A DNA stretch of 19,030 nt from Desulfobacula sp. GTDB taxonomy: Bacteria > Desulfobacterota > Desulfobacteria > Desulfobacterales > Desulfobacteraceae. Shown in pieces: positions 9,301 to 18,800 of this stretch. Both the position numbers and the translations under genes were made by a program. Numbering within the stretch: the first letter of the stretch is position 1; each line of letters starts with the position of its first letter. A model generated the notes under the pieces. That model had not been told where the DNA came from, searched no databases, and worked only from the letters and a program-made list of their open reading frames with translations. The stretch lies in contig JAOZRI010000011.1 of the NCBI GenBank assembly GCA_029940235.1, positions 1-19,030 of the forward strand, read 5' to 3'.

Positions 9301-12300
9301 ACATCCTATCCTTTAAGCACCTCTGATGGATTTACAAATCTTATAGCGAACTTAGATGTACCATTGTTCTATGATCTTGCCATACATGGTCATTATGTGA
9401 ATAAATCCACAGATCCTGAAGATGGCTCCTTTGAGATCTATCTGTCTGAAGACAACTCGGATACTGATACTGATTTTGATGGTGTCCCAACGGGCTATGC
9501 ATCAATTTCAGAGTACAGAGAATTTCTCACAAATGATGATGAAACCATCTCTCCTGATCCAAGACCCCATGCAAAATACAACTGGCCAAGTTCGGAAATC
9601 ATCAAACTTGATTATCCTCTTTTGTATAATAGATCAGCTGATACAACACCACCTCAGTTTTCCGGAGTAAAGCAGGACACCAACCTTCCCGAAGGCGATG
9701 ACCCTGTTATTGGCGTATATTCAGTACCTGATTATGTTAAACCCGACAGGACAAAACTCTCCTTTGGGATTTCAGCGGATATTGCAGCTCTTTCCGATGC
9801 CTGCTTAGATCTCTCGTCTCTTACGGGAAGTCTTGATGATTTTCTATTAAACCAGCTTGGTATCAGTGATATTGCCGGAGACAGCCTTGAAGGGCTGCTT
9901 GGAGCCCTTGGAACTTCTACAGAGGCAATGCATGATACTACAGGTGGAAATATTACATCTCTCATCGGCCTTGCCATGAATGAGGTTTTAGATCCTCTTA
10001 CAAATGAAGGCCAGCCCTTTGACATCCTTGCTGATCTTTTAAGCAGGATACACAATGCCCCTTCCCTTGTTACAAGCCAGGTACAAAGTCTTGTAACTGC
10101 TGCCAGGGATGAAGTTGAAGATCGCCTTGCAGCAGGGCTTAACACTGCATTGTCAGATCTTTATACGGGCAACCTTGCGACTCTTGTGGCATACAGCGAG
10201 GCTTCAATTGATGAAGCACTTGCTAATGGGCACCTTGCTTCTTTTCCATTTTCAGGAGATCTTGAAGCTTTACGCCAGGATCTTTCATCCTTAAAAAACA
10301 GTATCTCAAGCCTTAAAGATATTCTGGAGCAGGCAGGATCAGCTCTTGGCAATGCAAGAAATGCTGTGGAAGAAGTTAAGACAAATACCATGGGTGTTAT
10401 TTCCCAGGTTTCAGGTGCAATCTCAGATATCAATTCTGTCATTGGAACCTTAGGTGACTATACAAGTTCTGATACTTCTGTTAATCCACTGTTTGGCCCC
10501 CTTGAAACTGCCCAGGGCTATCTTAATGATGCAAAAACTGCCATTGAAGATCTTAATATCTCTGCCATTGCCGATGCTCTGGAACAGGCAGCATCCCTGG
10601 CTGGAGGCTCAATAGACACAGCATTTTTAAATGATGTGGAACAATTTTTTGATGACAGAATAGATGAGTTGGACGAACTCATGGATGAGGCTGAAACCAG
10701 ATTTCAGACCCTTTTTCTGGATGCCAACATGGGCGGTCTTTTTACCGATGTAAATTCAAGGCTGACCATGATCAATGGTCATGTAACTTCTCTTGAAACA
10801 ATGTTAAACCAGGTGTTTTCACGGGTGCTTGAAGATATGGATCATGATGGAACCGATGACGGTGGATATATAGGTATTGTTGAAAACAGCCTTAATACCA
10901 TTGTAAGCAGTCTTGAAACCCTTGAAAATATTTTTACAGATCTTGATGGCTCTTCGATTGCATCGGGCACAACATGGAATGATCTCTTACTTACCGGACA
11001 GGAAAACCTTGATACAATGGCACAGGGTGTTGTAACAGCACTTATTTCTGCCGGTGGAGAGATAGGCTCCTTTGCTGCAACCATAGACACAAGTTCCGGT
11101 GATGCTTTTACCAATATGTTTGTTGCAAGCATCATGGGGCTGATTGACGCACCCATAAACAATGCCATGGGCGAACTCAATATCATACTTGAGCAGGCTT
11201 TTGAAGAGACTGTCGGAGGTTTTCTCCCTGATCCTGATGCAGATGACATAAAAGAGTTTATTGTCAGTGCCATTTTAAACTCTGATCAGATTCAAAGCCT
11301 TAATAACAGCTTTTTCCAGCAGTTTGGATTTATCTCTGACTATATTGATGATCTTACAGGAGAGTTGACAAGTCAGGTCAACCGCATGATTACAGAGGCA
11401 GTTGCAGCAGTATCAGAGGGTCTAAGCAGCCAGATGGAAAATATTACAAGCAATATCGGCGGCAGCGGCGATGGTCTTGCAGCTGCAAAAATAGACGGTT
11501 ATGCCATTGTCTCCCAGGAAGAGGTGGAGAGATTCCACCTTGAAGCTGAGTTTGAATTCAGCGGAGACCCCGACCCAACCATATACTGGGCAGCCCTTGA
11601 TGTTACATCATGGAATGCAGAAAATGGCAAAGCAAGCGGATGTTCCATGGATGGGACTGGCCTTGTGGATGTTACAATCTCCACCAGAGACATAAGTGCG
11701 GATATGCTTGGATGCTCTCTTGGAATAAAAGAAGCACTACTTGGTTTTACCCTTGCAGGCCCTGTTCCCATTGGAGTGTTTGGCTATGTTTACACTTCAG
11801 GAGAACTTGATTTTGAAGCCGTTGTCCTATCTGACATAGGTCTTGAATTGGGAGTGGGTGCCATTGAACTCTATCTTGGTGCAAAAGCCACGGGGCGTTT
11901 TGAAAGTTACATAATATCAGCAGCATTCTATTTTGGCAGAAGCTGCGACTATGCAGTTTTAAAAAGGCTTGACCCTGAAGTTGCAGAGTTTCTTGGAGAC
12001 AGAGACGGGCTCACGGGGGTATATATAAGAGGCAGTGCATCAGTTCCCATATATAATTTTGGCTGTGTTTTCAAAGTTGGTGTGGGGTGTGATATAGGTG
12101 CATGGTATTTTGCAGATCCCCCTGCAACCTATGGAGGTCTGTTTGGAGGCTCAGCATATGGTCAGGTTGCCTGTATTGTTTCACTCAAAGGTGAAGTAAG
12201 ACTTATTGGTGCAAAAATTGGTGAGGAATACAGTTTTGAAGGAAGTGGCTGGGGAGCAGGCGGTATTGGCTTTTGTGAGCCTGAAGACTGGGATTCCATA

Positions 12301-12408
12301 TCTGAAAGCCGGTCAGACAGCTGGTGCCTTACAGGCGATGCATCATTTAAAGCAACATATAAAGGAAGCTGGTCCATTGAAGGTCCAAGCGTGGACTGCT
12401 GTTTTTAA
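6382..12408 (+). CDS. Giant secreted protein: CARDB-like domains, MopE-like motif, long coiled coil, Gly-rich beta C-terminus
   Basis: I do not recognise this protein as a whole. With the start at 6382 it has 2008 residues. Residues 1-28 are a signal peptide (cleavage SFA|DD). Two CARDB-like adhesion domains follow (about 30-165 and 168-285), with characteristic ESNEGNNT and EQNETNND endings. Residues about 290-855 are beta-rich and unassigned. A MopE-type putative metal-binding motif (CDGIDNDSDGEIDEGC) lies at about 860-875. A calcium-loop-like DTDTDFDG lies near 1026-1033. Residues about 1126-1700 change sharply to Leu/Ala/Ser/Asp-rich helical sequence with heptad-like spacing and almost no Pro or Cys, predicted coiled coil or helical bundle. 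The last 300 residues are Gly- and aromatic-rich alternating beta sequence with several Cys, ending in VDCCF. It lacks the dockerin-like tail of genes 1 and 2. Structural stalk or adhesin is possible; function is unknown. Confidence 0.93.
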   Translation: MVRSPFIRNLVFLAGLIWLFALPSISFADDYYVHSVFAPTPFLFHDNDPTPSIDVDYTIGFSSGFPSCNLSKVGVRIQLFRIQPHIDDLLISTQNFFITMKHSSYSSSYPFPLHDEGTAFDLNSGGYYFKVTVDYKNVCTESNEGNNTLDSSTIDFQVSKIDYWITSISATGPFAHVKNRSAPTIAVNFNINCNDPNGILPCNDIIVKVDLYKTGTPDTLENTTTTVGTTGSNTFNFPLYDGGGNFELNHEQYYFKFTIDPDDTVIEQNETNNDMNSSNFYYSILSGDLYFGDGITVTIDPESDIGKSFCWDPDSSMWRTCYNIHGTGSWTNSWGTYPITFISTSSFYRGVNYDGYSIDLNSIESVDVGSGTLHGSSKGINIILEGVTLDPASGSDPAGMNYTSGKIYLPEDVTYHFERSSGGIISPHGESIIIFSSGIPVNDPPDINFTSLFSSSPVYFHTYGMPFYIKTNDARINFNGTSDGIALHTSSSEPVYVHKGTTKAIASNDFRRYRGFPSNDIAFSKGGSTLNTPHIDGNGLSVDLEFKESVDCNTPFKMVLPQTHFPRGGLCWQAFQTDIEAGQLHPFEHKDMTYFMDFKGECPDGNCGDTLETTNYAITSATQFASTEDGSFGGIFKGTDIVDLTRWGKLASGYYTYEKDDTTHTGGLYIPGFIATETSASSGSPGKHSVSQFLFGSRTFIDKARLGSINHLNDPENSTAQNGNEYFAGINMGPQFLEAEGGVNPGLSDSIADTDLNILFNGNSSQDSFNVTDYTKYVLRPGGITGVFNTNFKESIEIYKYQLNLERFAFRQVMNKMDDETFIDGNLDLPFPAGLHVAFTNLDITCTGDFADGEIETEACDGIDNDSDGEIDEGCGEALSYWNIPVSYLGMAFKDQGAAGICPDPNSRKLYLDTLNQVNGVNGKITLGSFWNPDGTPEDEIMTAAAEMWTDSPEGAVDEGFAMILRKGYLNHKTSYPLSTSDGFTNLIANLDVPLFYDLAIHGHYVNKSTDPEDGSFEIYLSEDNSDTDTDFDGVPTGYASISEYREFLTNDDETISPDPRPHAKYNWPSSEIIKLDYPLLYNRSADTTPPQFSGVKQDTNLPEGDDPVIGVYSVPDYVKPDRTKLSFGISADIAALSDACLDLSSLTGSLDDFLLNQLGISDIAGDSLEGLLGALGTSTEAMHDTTGGNITSLIGLAMNEVLDPLTNEGQPFDILADLLSRIHNAPSLVTSQVQSLVTAARDEVEDRLAAGLNTALSDLYTGNLATLVAYSEASIDEALANGHLASFPFSGDLEALRQDLSSLKNSISSLKDILEQAGSALGNARNAVEEVKTNTMGVISQVSGAISDINSVIGTLGDYTSSDTSVNPLFGPLETAQGYLNDAKTAIEDLNISAIADALEQAASLAGGSIDTAFLNDVEQFFDDRIDELDELMDEAETRFQTLFLDANMGGLFTDVNSRLTMINGHVTSLETMLNQVFSRVLEDMDHDGTDDGGYIGIVENSLNTIVSSLETLENIFTDLDGSSIASGTTWNDLLLTGQENLDTMAQGVVTALISAGGEIGSFAATIDTSSGDAFTNMFVASIMGLIDAPINNAMGELNIILEQAFEETVGGFLPDPDADDIKEFIVSAILNSDQIQSLNNSFFQQFGFISDYIDDLTGELTSQVNRMITEAVAAVSEGLSSQMENITSNIGGSGDGLAAAKIDGYAIVSQEEVERFHLEAEFEFSGDPDPTIYWAALDVTSWNAENGKASGCSMDGTGLVDVTISTRDISADMLGCSLGIKEALLGFTLAGPVPIGVFGYVYTSGELDFEAVVLSDIGLELGVGAIELYLGAKATGRFESYIISAAFYFGRSCDYAVLKRLDPEVAEFLGDRDGLTGVYIRGSASVPIYNFGCVFKVGVGCDIGAWYFADPPATYGGLFGGSAYGQVACIVSLKGEVRLIGAKIGEEYSFEGSGWGAGGIGFCEPEDWDSISESRSDSWCLTGDASFKATYKGSWSIEGPSVDCCF

Positions 12409-12502
12409 AACTGCCAGGGGCAGATCTGGTCTTAATTCATAATCTGCCTGCAGCAAAGCATAAAAGTGAATGATAGTTTTTTAAAAACTCTCATATAAAA
12501 AC
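12409..12502 (+). repeat. Junction element, copy 2 (between genes 3 and 4)
   Basis: This element starts immediately after the gene 3 stop (12406-12408) and matches copy 1 at about 50 of 61 aligned positions in its 5' part. CTGCC (12411-12415) can pair with GGCAG (12419-12423). GGCAGAT (12419-12425) is alternatively complementary to ATCTGCC (12442-12448). The 3' part again holds an AT-rich inverted repeat, with ATGA (12470-12473) plus AGTTTTT (12475-12481) facing AAAAACT (12483-12489) plus TCAT (12491-12494). Its bases differ from copy 1, but the position and folding potential are kept. The gene 4 ribosome-binding site (AGGAG, 12518-12522) follows. Confidence 0.75.
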
Positions 12503-12529
12503 TATAAATTAAACTTCAGGAGCTGGAGA

Positions 12530-15500
12530 ATGGGAAAATTTGCCAGAAGATTATCAGCAATAATTTTATTAGTATTACTATTTTGTTTTTTTGCCGTAAA
12601 CCAGGGTTTGGCAGCAGACAGGATGTTTTTTGGCGGCATCAGCTCACAGAACATTACCACAGGTAACATGGACGTGCTTGTCTCCTGGGGCGAACTTGAG
12701 GGGACAATACCTGATTCTGTTTTACGCTTTAATATTTATAGAAAAACCGGGGCAGGAGCTTACTTGCTGATAAAAACCATTGAAAACTCACTTATTAGTC
12801 CCTCTCAAATCCAGGCACTGTTTAATGAGCCTGGAGAAGAAAAACAGCGCCAGGAAATTATTATAATGCTTACAGGTGTTTTCCCTGATACTAATCTCTC
12901 AAATTATTACACATATCTTCATAATGTGATGGATCCATTACATCCTGAATATAACCCTCTTCAAAAAAAATTTTTATCAAGATACAGCCGCAATGCTGCA
13001 AGGGCTTTGGGCAGAGCGTTTATTGACAGAAAGGTTGTTCCAGCAACATACACATATATGATTACCGGGATTTTGGAAGGTGACCCGGAAACAGAAACCA
13101 CTCCATTGGGGCGATTTGAAATCAATACTAACAGTGAAACCATCCTGCCTGAACCTGAAGATTTCGAACAGGTCAGAGTTGGCAGCTGTTCTGATATCCG
13201 AAAAAATATTGACCATGCAACAATTCATCTCAACTGGCAGGTACCTTCAAGACCTGAACTTATGTCCCTCAAATCTTTAATGTATGGATATGATATTTAT
13301 CGCTCCAGCTCAGATCTTGGTACATTAACTCTTCGCACCTCAATCCCGTCAAGCCTTGAAAAAATTACTGATATTCCTCTTATAGCTTCCGGTAATGCAC
13401 CCTCAGAAGGTCTTGGTGCTTTTCTTGCCAAAGATGATGGCAATGCATTGTCAGGAGGTGAAGGTCTTGAACCCGGAGATGCATATTACTATTACCTTGT
13501 TGCAAGAGACCTTGCAGGAAACTATTCTAAGACATCAGGTCCAGTTAAAGCTGTAGTTCCAGACACAAGGCCTCCTGTTGTTCCGTGGAATGTCCACAGC
13601 CAGAGAGAAGAGATAGGATCAGCTCCATATACTCCAAGGCTAACACTTATGTGGGATCAGGTTAACAATATAAATTATCTTAAACAATACAGCACGGGAA
13701 AGGAGATCTGTGACAGCTCTCCCACTGAAGTCTGCCATGTCCAGCCACCTAACACCTGCGACTCTTTTAACCCTTTGTGCATTGATCTTGACGTTGTTAA
13801 ATATCTTGTTTACCGGTTTGATTCATTCAAGGATGCAACCCAGTATGGCACAGACAGTGATGGTGATCTATGGCCCGATGAACTTGAAGATTTAAATGAA
13901 GACGGCATTATTGATCCAGGAGAGACAGACCCTTGTGATCCTGCATCCCATCCTCCCGGTACTCCTTCAAACCTGATTAACCAAATTTTCCAAGGCGATC
14001 CATCCCATATCCGCACCCTGGCATCGGGTAAAAAAATAATGTATTATCAAGACCCCATTCCAGCGCCTGACAATAAGGTGTACTGGTACAGAATCAGCAC
14101 CGTAGATCCTTCTGGCAATGCAAGTCCTCTATCCCCTCCTGCAAGGGCGTCTTTGTGGGACAGGTCACAGCCCGATCTTAATGGCAGACTTAAAAGGCAG
14201 GTTTGTGACTATGCTGCAAAGTATTACAAACGGGAAGAAGAGCATTGTGAAAAACCTTGTGATGATAATATGGATATCCTCACCATAATTGATGAAACAG
14301 GCCTTGCCGACAGTTTTAAACTCTATGAACTGTGTAAGGATGATAGCGGCAGGATATATAATCAACTAATTTACAGCGGCTCTATTAAACACAGAAGATG
14401 CCTTACCAGGGGTGATGAGATTGATATAGAAATGTGCAGATCCCAATGTGGCCAGGACCAGCAGGCTGGGTTCATGGTCAAATTCTTTGGCAGAAACGGC
14501 CTTGCCGTGGAAAGTGAAATTTTTAATCTCGAACAGGGATTGTGTGAACCAGCAGGGTGCGTGGTATTATTCAAAGATTGCAGGGATATTTTCATTCCCT
14601 GGGGAGATCCTGGATATATGCCGCCTCTTATTCCTGGTGATCCCATTGATATCTGTGTGACCCTTGAACCTGGCGAATGTGCAAAAGTTTATCAAAAAAT
14701 AAAAGGCAAATACAGCCCTGTAAAAAATTTTTGCAACAATAGTAATACAGTAATGGAGATATGTGATCCAATAGATTTTGAAGCAATAGTCACCATGGAT
14801 ATCTGCCTTGGGCTCAGAATATTCTCCAAAAACCATGTTGGTTCAGGCATGGGATATTTTCAGTGCATCACGCTCATGGCTGGAGTGCCCCAGCCACCGC
14901 TTCTTGAAAGCGTAGAAAAAAGCGGAACTGAATCAAACCCAACTTTTGAACTTAAATGGTCAGCCCAGAGTGAGGGAATTGCAGCTTTTATTATCCAGCG
15001 TAAAGGTGAAGCATCAACATTTTATGAAACTGCCTGGAATCTTGACCCTGACCCTGCCACAGGTCAGTATATCTTTCAAATGCCCATTGATCCAGGTCAG
15101 ATAGAAGATGAGTGGTGCTTTAAAATAAAAACTGTTGATTCTACCTTTCAGATGAGCAGCTGGTCATCTTCACTCTGTGCTATCTGGGGTGAAGCAGAGA
15201 GCATCAAATCCCTTAAATGGCCCCATGTTACAGAACCGCCTGAAGGTGACCCTTTAACAGCATTTTATATGATAGACGAACAGGTGGGCGCTATTGTTCT
15301 TTCTAAGGATCTTACCCAAATTTTGTATGATTTAGGTCCGGAAGGAAATGATGAGTGTTATTACGGTTTGACAGACTGTATTCAGAGAGAAGGTCAGGAC
15401 AAAGACTGTTTAAAAGCCTTAATGGTCTGCAACTGCAACCTTTGCGGCAGTATTGATGCCTGGAATGATTATGATCAGTTTGTGGTATATCGCCAGGAGG

Positions 15501-15820
15501 AGAATAAAAACTATATTCAGGTCAGCCCCCTTGTGGAGAAGATTCACTGTTATATATATGATCAACCAATCAACGATGACTGCAAATGGTTTAGTGCAAT
15601 TGCCGATCCATTGATATACCTTTTAAGGCTTCAGGCAGGCTCAGTAAGCGGAGTTGAGCCCACAGTCAAGGCAGAACTTGAAAACTCAGAACGTCTTGTT
15701 TTTGTTGACTGGTATCCCCATAAAGCTGGTGCAAAGGTCAGATATCATCTAATAAAAACAGGAAAAACCAGTTCAGAGCCTGAAAAGGTTTTTACAAGTG
15801 ACTGGATTGAAATGAAATAA
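12530..15820 (+). CDS. Secreted cysteine-rich fibronectin type III protein
   Basis: Role: probable surface adhesin or structural protein; no enzyme motif is seen. AGGAG at 12518-12522 supports the start. Residues 1-28 are a signal peptide (cleavage near GLA|AD). At least four FN3-type folds can be traced through paired LxWxxP/NIYR and YYYxVxAxDxxGN strands: about 30-200, 225-344, 347-540 and 788-885, with a fifth broken one after about 895. The first carries a helical insert of about 75 residues (90-165), and the third carries a calcium-loop insert (DSDGDLWPDELEDLNEDG, about 441-458). Residues about 545-785 are unassigned and Cys-rich. The mature protein has about 32 cysteines, nearly all after residue 400, including a CX6CXCX2C cluster (960-972), suggesting many disulphides outside the cytoplasm. 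It sits 121 bases after gene 3 and 50 bases before gene 5, consistent with co-transcription. Confidence 0.92.
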   Translation: MGKFARRLSAIILLVLLFCFFAVNQGLAADRMFFGGISSQNITTGNMDVLVSWGELEGTIPDSVLRFNIYRKTGAGAYLLIKTIENSLISPSQIQALFNEPGEEKQRQEIIIMLTGVFPDTNLSNYYTYLHNVMDPLHPEYNPLQKKFLSRYSRNAARALGRAFIDRKVVPATYTYMITGILEGDPETETTPLGRFEINTNSETILPEPEDFEQVRVGSCSDIRKNIDHATIHLNWQVPSRPELMSLKSLMYGYDIYRSSSDLGTLTLRTSIPSSLEKITDIPLIASGNAPSEGLGAFLAKDDGNALSGGEGLEPGDAYYYYLVARDLAGNYSKTSGPVKAVVPDTRPPVVPWNVHSQREEIGSAPYTPRLTLMWDQVNNINYLKQYSTGKEICDSSPTEVCHVQPPNTCDSFNPLCIDLDVVKYLVYRFDSFKDATQYGTDSDGDLWPDELEDLNEDGIIDPGETDPCDPASHPPGTPSNLINQIFQGDPSHIRTLASGKKIMYYQDPIPAPDNKVYWYRISTVDPSGNASPLSPPARASLWDRSQPDLNGRLKRQVCDYAAKYYKREEEHCEKPCDDNMDILTIIDETGLADSFKLYELCKDDSGRIYNQLIYSGSIKHRRCLTRGDEIDIEMCRSQCGQDQQAGFMVKFFGRNGLAVESEIFNLEQGLCEPAGCVVLFKDCRDIFIPWGDPGYMPPLIPGDPIDICVTLEPGECAKVYQKIKGKYSPVKNFCNNSNTVMEICDPIDFEAIVTMDICLGLRIFSKNHVGSGMGYFQCITLMAGVPQPPLLESVEKSGTESNPTFELKWSAQSEGIAAFIIQRKGEASTFYETAWNLDPDPATGQYIFQMPIDPGQIEDEWCFKIKTVDSTFQMSSWSSSLCAIWGEAESIKSLKWPHVTEPPEGDPLTAFYMIDEQVGAIVLSKDLTQILYDLGPEGNDECYYGLTDCIQREGQDKDCLKALMVCNCNLCGSIDAWNDYDQFVVYRQEENKNYIQVSPLVEKIHCYIYDQPINDDCKWFSAIADPLIYLLRLQAGSVSGVEPTVKAELENSERLVFVDWYPHKAGAKVRYHLIKTGKTSSEPEKVFTSDWIEMK

Positions 15821-15860
15821 TTTTAATTAAATCAGGATATAAATAATTTCACTCTATATC

Positions 15861-15865
15861 AGGAG
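15861..15865 (+). promoter_or_regulatory. Ribosome-binding site for the upstream start of gene 5
   Basis: AGGAG lies five bases before ATG 15871 and is the only good site near the 5' end of gene 5. It favours 15871 over the internal in-frame ATGs at 15943, 15958 and 15988, which have weak or no sites. Confidence 0.75.
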
Positions 15866-15870
15866 AAATC

Positions 15871-18800
15871 ATGAAATTAAAAGTTTGGTGTAACTGCCAC
15901 GGGCAAGGTAAGTCTTTAACTGCTGCTTGCTTTCGAGAAAATATGAACATCATGGATATGGTCTGCAAAAGCTTTCATATAAAATATATGATAATCATTG
16001 GATTTATTTTTCTGACATATGTCCAGGCAATGGCATTTAATCCTGTGACCAATGAAAACCTGATACTCTTTGATGCAGATGGACAGATAACAGGAACCTA
16101 TCACCTTCATGATTTCACTGTAGGCATAAGCATGTCTGGTTCAGATTATGATGTTAAATCAGAAGAGTATACAGGTGGACCTTTGTCAACACCTGTTTCC
16201 CATACAACAACAGTTCCCTCTTCTGGAAGCGTTGCAGTTGCACCTAATATTCTTGGTCAGACAATCCCAAGCCCTCCTGCAGGAATACCACAAGTCTCAC
16301 TGTTCAGTTTTGATGATGCTGTTTTTGCCTCCACAACATCTAAAGATCCTGGCATAAGTTTTTCACCCTCTTCCGGCACCTATACCCAGACAATGGTGGT
16401 TGCAATCCAGGCAAGCCCTGCCGCGGCAATAGTGCAATATCAAAAAAAAGGAGATACATTATGGACACCTGCCGGCAACCATTTGGAGTTGTATATTTAT
16501 AAAAATACCTCTTTGACAATCAGAGCTAAAACAGGATCAGGAAGCTTTACAAGATATAGTGATGAAAAAATAGTAAAGTTTACCATCACCCGCCCGGGCG
16601 GTGAAAATCCTGAAATGGTTGACTCAGACCATGACGGCATTCCAGATTCCTGGGAAATTGCTAACACTAAAAGTTATGGATTCAACCCCTTAAAAAGTGA
16701 CAGTGATAAAGATACAGACAGCGATGGCATATCTGATTTTGATGAAATCTTGCGCGGTTTTGACCCCAATGATCCCTGTATTCCCAAAATATGCGCCTCA
16801 TCTATACCTCCTTTGTCAGATCCTCCCACCGAGGAAGAGCTGGCACTTTTTGCAACAATCGGATCCTTTGCCCCGGCTTATGATACTGATGGTGACGGCT
16901 GGAGTGACTGGGATGAAATAAATTTAAGGGGCACAGCTTTTAATGATGCCAATGAAACACCAACAGCAAGAAAATTTAATGAGGTGGAGCGTAAACTTTC
17001 AGGCATTTTTTATGATGCAGCTTCTGTTCCGGTTCCTGATCTCAATTTTAATATTACATCATTTGGATCACAAATCCTTGCCTATGGAGTATCTGTTACA
17101 GGCGGTGCCTATGGAGAGATAAGAGTACCTGTGGGAGAACCAGCTCTTATCTGTGCAGCAGGATTACCAGATGCTGATCCGCCAGACTCTTTAAAAAACT
17201 TTGTTATTAAAAGATATATCCCTGTCACAAAGGATCTTAGCCCAAAAAATATGCCCGGAACATGGAATTCAGCAGCAGAATGGCAAACAATGTATATAGC
17301 ATTTCTTGGAGCAAATCTTGTTGAAGAGAATACAAATTTTAATGTAAATATTTCAGATTACTATCCCCTTGCAGTTCTTGAAAGAGAACTTGAAATAGTT
17401 GGAGGCCTTGAAGATATAGCGGGTTCACCAATCTATCTTTTCCTTGGATCAAAAACTCATATTCCAGCTTTTGCAGCATTAATTGATATGGAAGGACTTT
17501 TAACATCAAGGGGCCAGACAATGAATGATCATCTCCAGGATATTGTCTCTTTGCTTGCCTCCCTTGAAATATGCCCGGCTCCCCCGGCATTTTTATCAGA
17601 TGCTGACACACTCTATGCAGGCTGGGCACCTGAAGATGCAATAAAAGTAGAACAAAAAATTGCCGATCTTTTCCAGGAGCCTGAAGGAAGATACCTTGCA
17701 GGCCTTATGCTTGATCTTACCTTTGCAGAACTTGATGCAATGCCCCAGGCCATGTGTGATATTCTCAATTTTTCAGGTGATCTTGACTCAGATGGCATGA
17801 ATAATGGAGATGAAGTACCCACTGTGGCAAACCCCGACGGCACTTCTAACCCTTTCATGGACGACACGGATGACGACGGAATCAATGATTTTGCCGATAA
17901 CTGTCCAAAACACTATAATCCAGGACAGCAGGACTTTGACAATGACGGCATTGGCGATGGCTGCGACCCTGACGGTGACAACGACGGCCTTGCTGACGGC
18001 ATAGAATCAGCCTTTGGGTCAAATCCTTTTAATCCTGATACTGATGGTGATGAAATCTTAGATCTAGAAGAGTGGCTTACCTATTCAGATCCTGGTATTG
18101 CAATCATCTTTACCATGCTGGAGTCTCCCACAAAAATGAGCTTTCAAACAATTGGAGGAACCATACCCCTTGGCGTAACTGATATGACTATTACAGTTAA
18201 TGGCACCCCACAGGGACCTGTGAATTTCAATCTGTCCTCAACAACATGGACATGCCCTGTTACCGGCATTAAACAAGGTGATAACGACGTTTATGCTATA
18301 GCCTACAATGCCATGGAATTTCGCTGGGGTTATGCTTCAGCAATTATTGAACGAATATCACCTGATATTCTCTATGTTCCAGGTGACCATGCCACAATCC
18401 AGGCAGCAATAGATGCATCTTCCAATGGCGACATTGTACTTGTCAGTCCTGGCACCTATAATGAAAATATAGATTTTACAGGTAAATTAATTAAAGTCAT
18501 GAAACAACCCGGTCTTGACGAAGCTATCATAGACGGTCAGGCAGGTGGCAGCGTTGTAACTTTTAACAATGAAGAGACTCAATTTTCAAGGCTTACAGGC
18601 TTTATCATCACAAATGGAGCAGCTGAAAATGGAGCAGGCATCTATTGCGGCAGTAATACAAGCCCTGTAATTACAAATAATACAATTCACAGCAATATTG
18701 CATTTTCCAGTGGTGGTGGTATTTACATAGCCCAGAGCTCGCAACCCCATATTATAAACAATACAATAGATTCCAACATAGCAGCCCAGGGCGGTGGTAT

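Noticed and set aside
9732..11273. Long open frames on the minus strand opposite gene 3 (9732-10145, 10161-10442, 10842-11273)
   Set aside because: They lie wholly within the strong + strand gene, have no ribosome-binding site or recognisable domain, and their Ser/Ala-rich composition is what the complement of Leu/Asp/Ala-rich helical codons gives.
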